Positions 52,362-62,262 of a DNA stretch of 64,000 nucleotides are shown here, piece after piece. The stretch covers positions 145,744 to 209,743 of the forward strand of contig NZ_JFCB01000009.1 of the NCBI RefSeq assembly GCF_000725125.1. The letters are read 5' to 3'. Below the pieces are notes generated by a model. That model ran no database searches and had not been told where the DNA came from. It was given only the letters and a program-made list of their open reading frames with translations. Source of the DNA: Streptomyces toyocaensis. Lineage in GTDB: Bacteria > Actinomycetota > Actinomycetes > Streptomycetales > Streptomycetaceae. A program made the translations under genes and the position numbers. Each line of letters begins with the position of its first letter. Within the stretch, counting starts at the first letter, position 1.

Positions 52362-53525
52362 GTGACGCGGAGCCCTGCCACCCCACTCCCTCCGCCCGGG
52401 GAACGCCGACGCCTGCGCGAGGCACGGTCGCTGACCCGGGCTCAGCTCGCCGAACGGGTCGGCGTACGGCCCGGGACCGTGCGTGCGTGGGAGTCCGGTC
52501 GCAGCAGGCCGCGCGGCCGGGAGCGGGAGGCGTACGCGAGGGTGCTCAACGGTCTGGCCAAGCCCGGAGGAGCGGCCGCCGGGGTGTCCGTACCCAGCCG
52601 TCAGCAGGAGGAGGACGCCGCGGTGGTGACGGTGTGTGTGAACGGGCCGGGCGGCGACCCCGGGGCGGTCGCGCCGGAGCCCTCCGCGTTCGCGCAGGCG
52701 CCCCCGCCGGCCCCGCAGGAGCGCTCCGGACTGACACCCGCTCAGGCCTTCGACGCCCTCTACTCGTTCTGCGCCCCGGCGCTCGTCCGGCAGGCGTACC
52801 TGCTCGGCGGACGCCGCGACCTCGCCCGCGAGTCCGTGGAGCGCGCCTTCCAGCTCGCCTGGGACCGCTGGCCCGAGGTGGCCCGCGACCCGGACCCGGC
52901 CGGCTGGGTGCGCGCGGCGGCGCACGAGTGGGCGCTGTCCCCGTGGCACCGGTTCCGCCGCCGCCACCGGCAGCCCGAACCACCGCCCCCGGACGAGGAC
53001 GACCGCGCGCTCCTGGAGACGCTGCTGCGTCTGCCGCCGCCGTACCGGCGCACGCTCCTGCTGTACGACGGGGTCGGCCTCGACCTGCCGGAGACGGCCG
53101 CGGAGACGGAGGCCAGCACCCGGGCGGCGGCCGGGCGGCTGATGCACGCGCGGGAGACCGTCGCCGCCCGGCTGCCGGACCTGTCGGACCCGCGGGAGCT
53201 GCACCAGCGGCTTGCCGAGCTGGCGTCCACCGGACGGCTGCGGGCGGCCGAGCCGCCCGCGGTGCGCGGCGGCAGCGAGCGCCGGGCGCGTTTGTGGACC
53301 CGTGCGGCCATCGCCCTCACGGTCGCCCTGATCGGCACCACCGGCCTCACCCTGCACACGGCACCCACCCGCTACGAGCCGCCGGTCCCACCGGGCGAGA
53401 CGGTGCGGGGCGTCCCGCCGCGGGTGGCGCCCGGCCCCCTGTCGGAGGACGAGCGGGAGCTGCGCGCCCGTCTGCGGGAGGAACTGCCGGGGGGACCGGA
53501 ACGGCTGCTGCCGCAGGCGCGGTGA
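52362..53525 (+). CDS. XRE helix-turn-helix fused to a sigma-factor-like region, membrane anchored
   Basis: 387 residues. Residues 16-62 form an XRE HTH ([34 protein letters not shown]). After a linker, residues 128-202 look like sigma region 2 ([21 protein letters not shown], then [17 protein letters not shown] and [16 protein letters not shown]). Residues 216-271 look like region 4 ([36 protein letters not shown]). A helix at 313-332 ([19 protein letters not shown]) anchors the protein. GTG 52362 follows AAGGGG. Such fusions are known in streptomycetes only as uncharacterised proteins. It could act as an anchored transcription factor, but this is inference. Confidence 0.85.
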   Translation: MTRSPATPLPPPGERRRLREARSLTRAQLAERVGVRPGTVRAWESGRSRPRGREREAYARVLNGLAKPGGAAAGVSVPSRQQEEDAAVVTVCVNGPGGDPGAVAPEPSAFAQAPPPAPQERSGLTPAQAFDALYSFCAPALVRQAYLLGGRRDLARESVERAFQLAWDRWPEVARDPDPAGWVRAAAHEWALSPWHRFRRRHRQPEPPPPDEDDRALLETLLRLPPPYRRTLLLYDGVGLDLPETAAETEASTRAAAGRLMHARETVAARLPDLSDPRELHQRLAELASTGRLRAAEPPAVRGGSERRARLWTRAAIALTVALIGTTGLTLHTAPTRYEPPVPPGETVRGVPPRVAPGPLSEDERELRARLREELPGGPERLLPQAR

Positions 53526-53542
53526 CCCCGCGCGGCGACGAC

Positions 53543-53579
53543 GGTGGGCCCGTCCCCCACCGCGGGGAACGGGCCCACC
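53543..53579. terminator. Bidirectional terminator, sucD / 52362 gene
   Basis: A stem of 15 pairs with one bulge (53543-53557 with 53564-53579), 18 bases after the stop of the + strand gene and 24 bases beyond the sucD stop. Confidence 0.82.
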
Positions 53580-53602
53580 CGTGCCGTGCTCTGCGCGCCG
53601 GC

Positions 53603-54487
53603 TCAGCCGGCGAGGATCGCGCGCGCCAGCTTCGCCGTCTCGGTCGGCGTCTTGCCGACCTTGACGCCGGCGGCCTCGAGGGCCTCCTTCTTCGCGGCGG
53701 CCGTGCCGGAGGAACCGGAGACGATGGCGCCGGCGTGGCCCATGGTCTTGCCCTCGGGCGCGGTGAAGCCCGCGACGTAGCCGACGACCGGCTTCTTCAC
53801 GTTCTCCTTGATGTAGGCCGCGGCCCGCTCCTCGGCGTCGCCGCCGATCTCGCCGATCATCACGATCAGGTCGGTGTCGGGGTCGGCCTCGAACGCGGCG
53901 AGCGCGTCGATGTGCGTGGTGCCGATGACCGGGTCGCCGCCGATGCCCACGGCGGACGAGAAGCCGATGTCACGCAGCTCGTACATCATCTGGTACGTCA
54001 GCGTGCCGGACTTCGAGACCAGGCCGATGCGGCCCGGCTTGGTGATGTCGCCCGGGATGATGCCGGCGTTCGACTGGCCGGGGCTGATCAGGCCCGGGCA
54101 GTTGGGGCCGATGATCCGGGTCTTGTTGCCCTTCTCCACGGCGTACGCGTAGAAGGCGGCGGAGTCGTGCACCGCGATGCCCTCGGTGATGACGACCGCG
54201 AGCGGGATCTCGGCGTCGATGGCCTCGACGACGGCGGCCTTGGCGAAGGCCGGCGGCACGAAGAGGACGGACACGTTGGCGCCCGTCTTCTCCATCGCCT
54301 CGGCGACCGTGCCGAAGACCGGGATCTCGTTGCCGTCGATGTCGACGGACGTGCCGGCCTTGCGGGGGTTCACGCCACCGACGATGTTCGTGCCGTCGGC
54401 CAGCATGAGCTTGGTGTGCTTCATGCCCGTGGCACCGGTCATGCCCTGGACGATGACCTTGGAGTCCTTGTTGAGGAAGATAGCCAT
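53603..54487 (-). CDS. sucD: Succinyl-CoA synthetase alpha subunit
   Basis: 294 residues. CoA-binding Rossmann domain ([19 protein letters not shown]) and the phospho-His H251 in [14 protein letters not shown]. With SucC it makes ATP or GTP from succinyl-CoA in the TCA cycle. ATG 54487; 21 bases after sucC, one operon. Confidence 0.96.
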   Translation of the reverse strand: MAIFLNKDSKVIVQGMTGATGMKHTKLMLADGTNIVGGVNPRKAGTSVDIDGNEIPVFGTVAEAMEKTGANVSVLFVPPAFAKAAVVEAIDAEIPLAVVITEGIAVHDSAAFYAYAVEKGNKTRIIGPNCPGLISPGQSNAGIIPGDITKPGRIGLVSKSGTLTYQMMYELRDIGFSSAVGIGGDPVIGTTHIDALAAFEADPDTDLIVMIGEIGGDAEERAAAYIKENVKKPVVGYVAGFTAPEGKTMGHAGAIVSGSSGTAAAKKEALEAAGVKVGKTPTETAKLARAILAG

Positions 54488-54508
54488 GGCTGTCTGAGTC
54501 CCTCTTCC

Positions 54509-55687
54509 TTACTTCGCAGCCGCGAGCTCGGCGGCCTTGTCGGCCGCGCCGTCCATGGTGTCCACGCGCTGCACCAGCGGGTGGTTGGCGTCGGAGAGGA
54601 TCTTGCGACCCAGTTCGGCGTTGTTGCCGTCGAGACGGACGACGAGGGGCTTGGTGACTTCCTCGCCCCGGTCCGCGAGCAGCTGCAGCGCCTGCACGAT
54701 GCCGTTGGCGACCTCGTCGCAGGCGGTGATGCCGCCGAAGACGTTGACGAAGACGGACTTGACGTCCGGGTCGCCGAGGATGATCTCCAGGCCGTTCGCC
54801 ATGACGGCGGCGGAGGCACCGCCACCGATGTCGAGGAAGTTGGCGGGCTTGACGCCGCCGTGCGCCTCACCGGCGTAGGCGACGACGTCCAGGGTGCTCA
54901 TGACGAGACCCGCGCCGTTGCCGATGATGCCGACCTCGCCGTCGAGCTTGACGTAGTTGAGGTTCTTCTCCTTGGCGGCGGCCTCGAGCGGGTTGGCCGC
55001 GGCCTTGTCCTGGAGGGCCTCGTGGTCGGGGTGACGGAACTCGGCGTTCTCGTCCAGGGTCACCTTGCCGTCGAGGGCGATGACGTCACCGGAGGCGACC
55101 TTGGCCAGCGGGTTGACCTCGACGAGGAGCGCGTCCTCGGCGACGAAGGTCTTCCACAGGGTGACCAGGATGTCGGCGACCTTGTCGGCGACCTCGGCCG
55201 GGAAGTTCGCGGCCTCGACGATCTCGCGGGCCTTGGCGGGGGTCACACCCTCGTTGGCGTCGATCGGGGTCTTGGCGACGGCCTCCGGACGGGTGGCGGC
55301 CACCTCCTCGATCTCCATGCCGCCCTCGACGGACGCGATGGAGAGGAAGGTGCGGTTGGCACGGTCGAGGAGGAAGGAGACGTAGTACTCCTCCAGGATC
55401 TCCGGGGCCGTCTCGGCGATCATCACCTTGTGGACCGTGTGGCCCTTGATGTCCATGCCGAGGATGTCCGTCGCGCGGGCGACGGCCTCGTCCGGGGTCG
55501 CGGCGAGCTTGACGCCGCCGGCCTTGCCGCGGCCACCGACCTTCACCTGGGCCTTGACGACGGACTTGCCACCGAGACGCTCAGTGGCTGCGCGGGCCGC
55601 CTCAGGCGTGTCGATGACTTCACCGGCCAGCACCGGTACATCGTGCTTGGCGAAGAGGTCCCTCGCCTGGTACTCGAACAGGTCCAC
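54509..55687 (-). CDS. sucC: Succinyl-CoA synthetase beta subunit
   Basis: 392 residues. N-terminal ATP-grasp domain ([44 protein letters not shown]) and C-terminal ligase domain ([40 protein letters not shown]). GTG 55687, with GGGACGGAA upstream. First gene of sucCD. Confidence 0.96.
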   Translation of the reverse strand: MDLFEYQARDLFAKHDVPVLAGEVIDTPEAARAATERLGGKSVVKAQVKVGGRGKAGGVKLAATPDEAVARATDILGMDIKGHTVHKVMIAETAPEILEEYYVSFLLDRANRTFLSIASVEGGMEIEEVAATRPEAVAKTPIDANEGVTPAKAREIVEAANFPAEVADKVADILVTLWKTFVAEDALLVEVNPLAKVASGDVIALDGKVTLDENAEFRHPDHEALQDKAAANPLEAAAKEKNLNYVKLDGEVGIIGNGAGLVMSTLDVVAYAGEAHGGVKPANFLDIGGGASAAVMANGLEIILGDPDVKSVFVNVFGGITACDEVANGIVQALQLLADRGEEVTKPLVVRLDGNNAELGRKILSDANHPLVQRVDTMDGAADKAAELAAAK

Positions 55688-56303
55688 GCGCTTCCGTCCC
55701 TATCAGTGATCTCGCGGTTCGTTGGATGCGTGGGCGTGCCGCGAAGGGCAACGTGACGTCCGCTGTGTCACAAGGGAGGCGCACACGGTGTCCGAGCGCG
55801 CGGCATGTCCGTCTCGCAGGTTATCGCCGCATGGGTGACCTCTCTAAATCACGGGTCACACGTGAGCGGTGATACCTGTCACATGATGCCGTGTTCCTTG
55901 GCACGGCGTGCCTGGAGTGAGAGGCCTCACCGGGCTGGGGTTGACCCGGTGAGGCCCTTGCGCGCACCCCGGAGGGGCGGTGGACGCCCCGTGGTCCGGG
56001 GTTGCGGGGTGGACCGGCCCTCACCCCAATGAGGGCCGGCCGCCCCTCCGCGAGGGTGCGGCCGGACGAGCCGACGGCTTTCGGCTGCCCGGGGTGTGAT
56101 GCCCCCGCGGAGTCCTTTGTTACCCGGGAGTCAGAAACGGGTGGGAGGCGGGTGCGCCCAACGGGACGTGGTGGAGGGCGGTCCGCACCGGATTCCGCCG
56201 GTGCGGGTGGGATGATCCGCCCCGGCCCGCCCGCTCAGGTCCCCGCGCGGATGTGTCCGCCGGGAGGCGGGGAGCCGCTCCAGGAGGGCACCGAAGCCCC
56301 CTC
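55688..56303. other. Long intergenic region upstream of sucCD with hairpins
   Basis: About 615 bases. Hairpins lie at 55888-55907 (GCCGTG/CACGGC), 55923-55956 (12-bp stem) and 56014-56039 (10-bp stem). GATACC near 55871 could be a -10 box for a small RNA reading rightward into the first two hairpins. The left part should hold the sucC promoter. Short open frames here lack coding character. Confidence 0.5.
55923..55956. terminator. 12-bp hairpin in the region upstream of sucC
   Basis: GGCCTCACCGGG pairs perfectly with its complement across a 10-base loop. It could end a transcript from either side, including the gene at 56304-57269 or a possible small RNA. Confidence 0.6.
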
Positions 56304-57269
56304 CTAGGCGGGTGAGACCGGGACGTCCCGGCACAGGTCCCGTGTCCCGGCCGTCTCGCCGGGCACGGTGGGGCCGGGCACGAGCCGGGGCGCGGGTCGG
56401 TGGAACGCGGGGACGGCGCAGGCGTCACCGTGCCGCGGTGTGCAGTGGTCCGCCGCCGGGCCGGTGCCCGTGGCGCCGTGCGGCCGGTCTCCGGCGGGTG
56501 CGTACGGGGCGAGGACCGGCCCGGCGGGTAGGTCCTCACGGGCGAGGGCACCTCGTCCGCGCTCGTCCCCGGGGCGGCCGTACTCGCCGCCGCCGACGCC
56601 GGTGAGCCGCGGGCCGTGGAGGGCGGGGGCCGCGCCGGGGGCCGGTGTGTCCGGGGTGCCGGAGGTGCGTGGGGTGTCGGAGGTGCCCGGGGTGTCAGGG
56701 GCCTCCGCGGCCGGTGGGGCTTCCGGGGCAGCGGGGGTGCGCACGGTGGGCGCGCCGGGCGCGTCGAGTGACAGGAAGGACGGCTGGTCCGGGCCGGGGA
56801 TGGTCGGCTCCGGAAGGGTCGGTGCCGGGGCCTCGGGCACCACCGGGATGTCCGGCAGCGGCGCGGCCCGCTCCGGGGCGGGCAGGGCCCCGGACGCCTC
56901 GTCCAGCCCTTCGGTCACCGTGCCCACCAGCTCCCCGACCGGCCGCACGACCCGCTCCCCCACGGACCGGACCACGGCCTCGGTCAGCGGACGGACCGGG
57001 CCGGCCGCATCCGGGCGCGGCGCGGTGAGGGTGTCGGCGAGCGACCGGCGAGCGTTCGCTTCGGACGGGGTGTGGAGGCCGGTCGGCACCGGCGCCTCGG
57101 CGGAGCCCGCCCGCACCGGCGCGCCGTCCGCCGCCTGCGCCCGCTCCCCGCACAGCACACCGAGCACGAACACCGCGCCCACCAGCAGCACCAGCCGGAC
57201 CGCACGCCGCGCGGCCGTCGCGCGCAGCACGCGCTGAGCGGTTCCGGGCACGACGGGGGACCAGGTCAC
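56304..57269 (-). CDS. Exported proline-rich protein
   Basis: 321 residues. Signal peptide or anchor (RRAVRLVLLVGAVFVLGVLCGERAQAAD), then an amphipathic region with repeated V-G-E-R/L-V elements (AVVRSVGERVVRPVGELVGTV) and a long Pro/Ala/Thr-rich part with TPGTSDTPRTSGTPDTP repeats. Two pairs of Cys near the C-terminus may form disulphides. GTG 57269 has GGGAGGAA eight bases upstream. No known domain. A surface role in the hyphal wall is possible but not shown. Confidence 0.8.
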   Translation of the reverse strand: MTWSPVVPGTAQRVLRATAARRAVRLVLLVGAVFVLGVLCGERAQAADGAPVRAGSAEAPVPTGLHTPSEANARRSLADTLTAPRPDAAGPVRPLTEAVVRSVGERVVRPVGELVGTVTEGLDEASGALPAPERAAPLPDIPVVPEAPAPTLPEPTIPGPDQPSFLSLDAPGAPTVRTPAAPEAPPAAEAPDTPGTSDTPRTSGTPDTPAPGAAPALHGPRLTGVGGGEYGRPGDERGRGALAREDLPAGPVLAPYAPAGDRPHGATGTGPAADHCTPRHGDACAVPAFHRPAPRLVPGPTVPGETAGTRDLCRDVPVSPA

Positions 57270-57304
57270 GACGGGATTCCTCCCGGACGGCGGGGCGCGT
57301 GAGG

Positions 57305-57339
57305 ACGCTGTACGCCTCCACATCGAAATCGAACAGCGT
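57305..57339. promoter_or_regulatory. Inverted repeat upstream of the exported proline-rich protein
   Basis: ACGCTGT and ACAGCGT lie 21 bases apart, flanked by GAGG and CCTC, 36 bases upstream of the start codon. Possible operator. Confidence 0.3.
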
Positions 57340-57429
57340 CGATCCTCGCACGCGACTCCTGAGGCTGCGCAAGCCCTCTCCTACCGATGGCCCGTCATGT
57401 CCGGATCCCCCGGCCGGAATCCGTCCCCG

Positions 57430-58593
57430 TCACCGCGCGTCGGGTACCGGCAGCGGCCGCTTCTCGATCGCCGCCGCCATCACCTCGGGGAACAGATCGG
57501 GCGTGCAGGCGAACGCCGGCGTGCCCAGGGCCGCGAGCGCCGCCGCATGCTCCCTGTCGTAGGCCGGCGCACCCTCGTCGGACAGCGCGAGCAGTGTCAC
57601 GAACTGCACCCCCGACGCCTTCATCGCCGCCACCCGCCTGAGCATCTCGTCGCGTATCCCCCCTTCGTAGAGGTCGCTGATCAGCACCACCACCGTCTCC
57701 GCCGGGCGCGTGATCCGCGACTGGCAGTGGGCGAGCGCCCGGTTGATGTCCGTGCCGCCGCCGAGCCGGGTGCCGAAGAGCACGTCGACGGGGTCGTCGA
57801 GCCGGTCGGTGAGGTCGACGACCGCCGTGTCGAACACGACGAGCCGTGTGCTGATCGACCGCATGGACGCGAGCACCGCCCCGAACACCGACGCGTGGAC
57901 GACGGACGCCGCCATCGACCCGGACTGGTCGATGCAGAGGACCACCTCCTTCTTCACCGACTGCGCGGCGTGCCCGTAGCCGATGAGCCGCTCGGGCACG
58001 ACCGTCCGGTACTGGGGGAGATAGTGCTTGAGGTTGGCGGCGATCGTGCGGTTCCAGTCGATGTCGTGGTGGCGCGGCCGGCTGACGCGGGCGCTGCGGT
58101 CGAGTGCGCCGGTGAGGGTGGCCCGGGTGCGGGTGGCGAGCCGCTTCTCCAGGTCCTCGACGACCTTGCGCACGACGGCCCGCGCCGTCTGCTTCGTCGT
58201 TTCCGGCATCGCCTCGTTCAGCGACAGCAGGGTGCCGACGAGGTGGACGTCGGCCTCGACCGCCTCCAGCATCTCCGGTTCCATCAGGAGGGTGGCGAGG
58301 CCGAGCCGGTCGATGGCGTCGTGCTGCATGACCTGGACGACCGGGGAGGGGAAGTAGGTCCGGATGTCCCCGAGCCAGCGGGCCACCGACGGTGCCGACG
58401 CCCCGAGCCCCGCCGAACGGTCCCGTCCCGGTCGCGGTCCGTCCCTCTTGCCGTAGAGCGCGGCGAGCGCCCCGTCCATCGCGGCGTCCCGCCCGGACAG
58501 CGCGTGGCCCGTCCCGTCGGCCGCGTCACCGCCGAGCACGAGCCGCCATCGGCGCAGCCGCTCCCGCGCCGGGTCCGTCGTCCCGGTGGTCAT
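57430..58593 (-). CDS. VWA domain protein of the MoxR system
   Basis: 387 residues. The C-terminal von Willebrand A domain has a full MIDAS motif DQSGS (D222 in CIDQSGSMAASVVHAS), then a Thr in GGGTDINRAL and Asp in VVLISDLYEGG. The N-terminal helical part includes DIRTYFPSPVVQVMQHDAIDRLGLATLLMEPEML. VWA proteins of this type act with MoxR ATPases, as ViaA does with RavA. ATG 58593 has GGGGAGG at ideal spacing. Third gene after the MoxR and DUF5682 genes, 29 bases downstream. The open frame upstream runs antisense-like under the DUF5682 gene and is not protein. Confidence 0.9.
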   Translation of the reverse strand: MTTGTTDPARERLRRWRLVLGGDAADGTGHALSGRDAAMDGALAALYGKRDGPRPGRDRSAGLGASAPSVARWLGDIRTYFPSPVVQVMQHDAIDRLGLATLLMEPEMLEAVEADVHLVGTLLSLNEAMPETTKQTARAVVRKVVEDLEKRLATRTRATLTGALDRSARVSRPRHHDIDWNRTIAANLKHYLPQYRTVVPERLIGYGHAAQSVKKEVVLCIDQSGSMAASVVHASVFGAVLASMRSISTRLVVFDTAVVDLTDRLDDPVDVLFGTRLGGGTDINRALAHCQSRITRPAETVVVLISDLYEGGIRDEMLRRVAAMKASGVQFVTLLALSDEGAPAYDREHAAALAALGTPAFACTPDLFPEVMAAAIEKRPLPVPDAR

Positions 58594-58622
58594 GCGCGCC
58601 TCCCCGTGTGATCGCGTGTCCT

Positions 58623-61064
58623 TCATCCCGTGACCCCCGCCCCTGCGCCCGCTCCCTCGTCCTCTCCGTCCGGTCCCAGCAGCAGCCGCACGACCGGCAG
58701 CACGGCGTCGGCGCGCGCGGTGTCGAGACCGGGCGCGAAGCCGGGCTGACCGGGGGCCACCGCCGTGCTTCCCCGCGTCCCCGGCCCGCGCCGGGCCAGC
58801 TCGCCGAGGGTGCGCCGCACCCCCGGCTCGTAGGCCGAGAACGTCCGCCGCAGCAGCGGCAGCACGTCCGTGAACGCCTCCGCCGGTACGCCCGTCAGCC
58901 AGGCGTCGACCAGCCCGAACAGCCGCTCGTCGTGGACCAGGAGCAGCCCGCCGCCGGAGCCCTGGCCGACGAACCCCTCGATCCAGGCGGCCGCGTCCGC
59001 CGGGGACGTGCCCGGTGACAGCACGAGCCCCATGAGCCGCGCCGCCTCGTCCCGCGCCAGCTCCCCGTCGTCCAGCAGCAGCCGCACGGACCGGCCCCGC
59101 AGGACGCCGGGCACGGTGTCCCGGGCGGACAGCGTCCGCAGCACCGACTGCCAGCGGGCCCGCAGCCTCGCGTGGCCCGGTGCGGGGGCGTCGCCCAGGA
59201 GTCCCACCGCGCCGTGCACCGCGTCGATGTGGCCCCGCATCTCCTCGGCGGCATCGGCGTCGAGAGCGGTGCAGGCCGGGGGCACTCCGACGAAGACCCG
59301 CTCGGCGAGGCCGGCGGCGACCCCGGCCAGGGCACCGGTGTCCGTTCCGCGCACGTCGCCGTAGCGCAGCGAGCGGACCAGGGCGGGCAGTGCCTGGGCG
59401 AGGTGGCCGACGTCCGTGTCGAGGGCCGCGCGGTCGGCGAGGACGCGCATCACCGAGGGCAGCGCCTCGGACAGCCCGGCCAGCAGGCAGTGCTCGGCGA
59501 GCCCGGTGACCTCGGCGAGGCCCCGCGCGGCGACGGCGTCCGCCTCCGCCCTGGCGGTCGCGGCGGCGAGCACGGTCGTCCCCCACACCCCGGCCTCGGC
59601 GACCCGCACCGACAGCTCCGGCTCCCAGCGCAGCCGCCAGGTCTCCCGGAAGGTCCCCGTGCTACCGCGCGACACGGCCGGCTCGCCCCATCCGACGCCG
59701 AGCAGCCGCAGCCGGTGCAGCAGCCGGCTGCGCTCGGCGTCGGTCTCCCCGCGCAGGTCGAGGTCCAGCTCCCGCTCGGCCGCCTCCGGTCTGAGCCGCA
59801 GCCGGCGCTGGATCCGCGCGAGGTCGCGCTGCAACGGCACGGCGGGCGCCGTGGCCGGTACCTCCCCCAGCGCGTCGCCGACGACCAGCCGGTCGTGCAC
59901 CAGCGTCAGCGGCACGTCGGAGCCCTCGCACATCACCGCCCGCACCGCGTCGGTCGTCTCGCCCAGCCCGGGAAGCGGACGTCCGCGCATCGCCGCGAGG
60001 GTCTCCGCCAGCCGCACGGCCTCGATCACGTGCGCGGACGACACGATCCTGTCCTCGGCCCGCAGCAGCCCCGCCACCTTGGTCAGCCACCGTTCCACCG
60101 GCCGGTCCCGGGCGCCGAACAGATGCCCGTACCAGCCCGGGGAGTCGATGCCCGCGCCGTAGCCGCTCGCCCGGGACAGCCTGCGGTTGGTCCAGGGCAC
60201 CCAGGTCATGTCGGTCCTCACCCTGGGCAGCCCCTTCAGCAGGGCCCGGTCCGCGGCGACGGTGGCCCTCCGCCGCAGCGCCGGCACGTGCCAGGCCCCG
60301 CACACCACGGCCACGCCCTCCCCGAACTCCCGGCGCGCCGCGCGGATCCGCAGCCGCATGTGGGCCTCGCGCACCAGGTCCCGTTCATGCTCCCCGCTGC
60401 CGTGCTCCTCCCGCAGCGCGGTCATGGCTTCCTCGAGCGCCGTGAACGGCGCGACCGGGTCCCCCTTCCCGACACCCCGGTGCTCGACGACGTCCTCCCA
60501 CCACCGCTCGGCGTCGTCGTACCCGGCGGCCTCGGCCAGCACCCTCAGCGGATCGACCCGCACATCGCCCGCCGGCCGGGCACCCTCACCCGGTGCCGCG
60601 CCGGACCGCTCGTCCGGCGCGCCCGGGGCCGCGGCACCCGGGCCGCGGTCGCCCTCCGCCGAGCCGGTCGCGGGATCGGTCCCGTCACCGCCTCCCCCGT
60701 CGCGCCCGTCCTCCCCCTGCCAGGCCAGCGTGTGCGTGGCCGGCAGGTCGATGAAGCGGGCCGGGACCCCGTGCTCCAGCGCCCAGCGGATGGCGACCCA
60801 CTCGGGAGAGAACTCGGCCAGCGGCCAGAAGGCGGAGCGGCCGGGCTCGTCGACGGCGTGGGCGAGCAGCGCGACCGGCGGCCGCATGTCCTCCTCGCCG
60901 GCGAGCGGAATCAGCGCGTCCGCCTCCGGCGGCCCCTCGACCAGTACGACGTCCGGCCGGGCGTCCTCCAGCACGGCCCGCACCGCACGCGCCGACCCCG
61001 GCCCGTGGTGCCGCACCCCGAGCAGCAGCGGGCCCGGCGCCTCCTCCCCGTTCACCCCGCTCAC
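58623..61064 (-). CDS. DUF5682 family protein
   Basis: 813 residues, soluble. The N-terminal part has LLLGVRHHGPGSARAVRAVLE, VVLVEGPPEAD and, near 260, EGVAVVCGAWHVPALR. The G-x-x-H, E and G-x-W-H placement resembles TraB/TIKI/ChaN-type hydrolases. The rest is helical with LRLLGVGWGEP and repeated Ala/Leu helices. A Gly/Ala-rich insert of about 60 residues lies near 120-170. GTG 61064 overlaps the MoxR stop as GTGA, so the two are coupled. DUF5682 genes are, as I recall, found with MoxR, VWA, SWIM and DUF5691 genes in many bacteria, with function unknown. Confidence 0.9.
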   Translation of the reverse strand: MSGVNGEEAPGPLLLGVRHHGPGSARAVRAVLEDARPDVVLVEGPPEADALIPLAGEEDMRPPVALLAHAVDEPGRSAFWPLAEFSPEWVAIRWALEHGVPARFIDLPATHTLAWQGEDGRDGGGGDGTDPATGSAEGDRGPGAAAPGAPDERSGAAPGEGARPAGDVRVDPLRVLAEAAGYDDAERWWEDVVEHRGVGKGDPVAPFTALEEAMTALREEHGSGEHERDLVREAHMRLRIRAARREFGEGVAVVCGAWHVPALRRRATVAADRALLKGLPRVRTDMTWVPWTNRRLSRASGYGAGIDSPGWYGHLFGARDRPVERWLTKVAGLLRAEDRIVSSAHVIEAVRLAETLAAMRGRPLPGLGETTDAVRAVMCEGSDVPLTLVHDRLVVGDALGEVPATAPAVPLQRDLARIQRRLRLRPEAAERELDLDLRGETDAERSRLLHRLRLLGVGWGEPAVSRGSTGTFRETWRLRWEPELSVRVAEAGVWGTTVLAAATARAEADAVAARGLAEVTGLAEHCLLAGLSEALPSVMRVLADRAALDTDVGHLAQALPALVRSLRYGDVRGTDTGALAGVAAGLAERVFVGVPPACTALDADAAEEMRGHIDAVHGAVGLLGDAPAPGHARLRARWQSVLRTLSARDTVPGVLRGRSVRLLLDDGELARDEAARLMGLVLSPGTSPADAAAWIEGFVGQGSGGGLLLVHDERLFGLVDAWLTGVPAEAFTDVLPLLRRTFSAYEPGVRRTLGELARRGPGTRGSTAVAPGQPGFAPGLDTARADAVLPVVRLLLGPDGEDEGAGAGAGVTG

Positions 61065-62218
61065 GCACCGGCCTCCCGGCAGGCCCGGTAGAGGTCCTTC
61101 CAGCCGTCGCGCTCGCGGACGACGGTCTCCAGGTACTCCTGCCAGACGACACGGTCCGCGGCCGGGTCACGGACGACCGCGCCGAGCAGGCCCGCGGCGA
61201 CGTCCCCGGCCCGCAGCACGCCGTCGCCGAAGTGGGCGGCCAGCGCCAGCCCGCCGGTGACGACGGAGATCGCCTCGGCGGTCGACAGCGTGCCGCTGGG
61301 CGACTTGAGCCTGGTCCGTCCGTCGGCCGTGACCCCGTCGCGCAGTTCACGGAACACGGTGACGACCCGTCGGATCTCGTCGATGCCGTCGGGCACGGCC
61401 GGCAGGTCGAGGGAGCGGCCGATCTGCTCGACCCGGCGCGCGACGATGCCGACCTCCGCCTCGGGGGTCTCCGGAAGTGGCAGCACCACGGTGTTGAACC
61501 TGCGGCGCAGGGCGCTGGACAGGTCGTTGACCCCGCGGTCGCGGTCGTTGGCCGTGGCGATCAGGTTGAAGCCGCGGACCGCCTGCACCTCCTGGCCCAG
61601 CTCCGGTATCGGCAACGTCTTCTCCGACAGGATCGTGATCAGCGAGTCCTGGACGTCGGCAGGGATGCGGGTCAGCTCCTCGACGCGCGCCGTCATGCCC
61701 TCCGCCATCGCCCGCATCACCGGGCTGGCCACGAGGGCGTCCCGGCTGGGACCGTGGGCGAGCAGCCGTGCGTAGTTCCAGCCGTAGCGGATGGCCTCTT
61801 CGGGTGTGCCGGCGGTGCCCTGCACCAGCAGCGTCGAGTCGCCGCTGACCGCAGCGGCCAGGTGCTCGGAGACCCAGGTCTTCGCTGTGCCCGGCACCCC
61901 GAGCAGCAGAAGGGCGCGGTCGGTGGCGAGGGTGGTCACCGCGACCTCCACGATCCGGCGGGGACCGACGTACTTGGGGGTGATCACCGTGCCGTCCGCC
62001 AGGGTGCCGCCGAGCAGGTAGGTCGCGACGGCCCACGGCGACAGCCGCCAGCGGGCGGGGCGCGGACGGTCGTCCAGCGCCGCCAGTGCGGCGAGTTCGG
62101 CGGCGAAGGCGTCCTCCGCGTGCGGCCGCAGCGCCTGCCCCGTGGCCGCCGTCGTGTTCGCGGACGCGGAGCCGCCGCGCATCGGGTCGACGGGCGTCGG
62201 TCCAGCGGACACAGTCAT
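61061..62218 (-). CDS. MoxR-type AAA+ ATPase
   Basis: 385 residues. Walker A GVPGTAKT (107-114); the Walker B position reads ARVEELTRIPADVQDSL, with EE where DE is usual; sensor 1 in FNLIATANDRDRG and Arg finger region SSALRRRFNTVVLPLP. MoxR ATPases remodel target proteins together with VWA partners. ATG 62218 has GGAGGGGG upstream. First gene of the MoxR-DUF5682-VWA operon; a PafBC-like promoter lies 45-67 bases upstream. Confidence 0.93.
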   Translation of the reverse strand: MTVSAGPTPVDPMRGGSASANTTAATGQALRPHAEDAFAAELAALAALDDRPRPARWRLSPWAVATYLLGGTLADGTVITPKYVGPRRIVEVAVTTLATDRALLLLGVPGTAKTWVSEHLAAAVSGDSTLLVQGTAGTPEEAIRYGWNYARLLAHGPSRDALVASPVMRAMAEGMTARVEELTRIPADVQDSLITILSEKTLPIPELGQEVQAVRGFNLIATANDRDRGVNDLSSALRRRFNTVVLPLPETPEAEVGIVARRVEQIGRSLDLPAVPDGIDEIRRVVTVFRELRDGVTADGRTRLKSPSGTLSTAEAISVVTGGLALAAHFGDGVLRAGDVAAGLLGAVVRDPAADRVVWQEYLETVVRERDGWKDLYRACREAGA

Positions 62219-62262
62219 GGCTTCAGTCCCCCTCCAGCTCGGCCGGTTCGGATCTGCCACCA

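Noticed and set aside
55805..56032. 75-codon + strand frame upstream of sucC
   Set aside because: No ribosome site, codon use unlike neighbours, and it spans two hairpins.
57430..59586. 718-codon extension of the VWA protein
   Set aside because: The start at 58593 has an ideal ribosome site; upstream residues overlap the DUF5682 gene in another frame and are low complexity.
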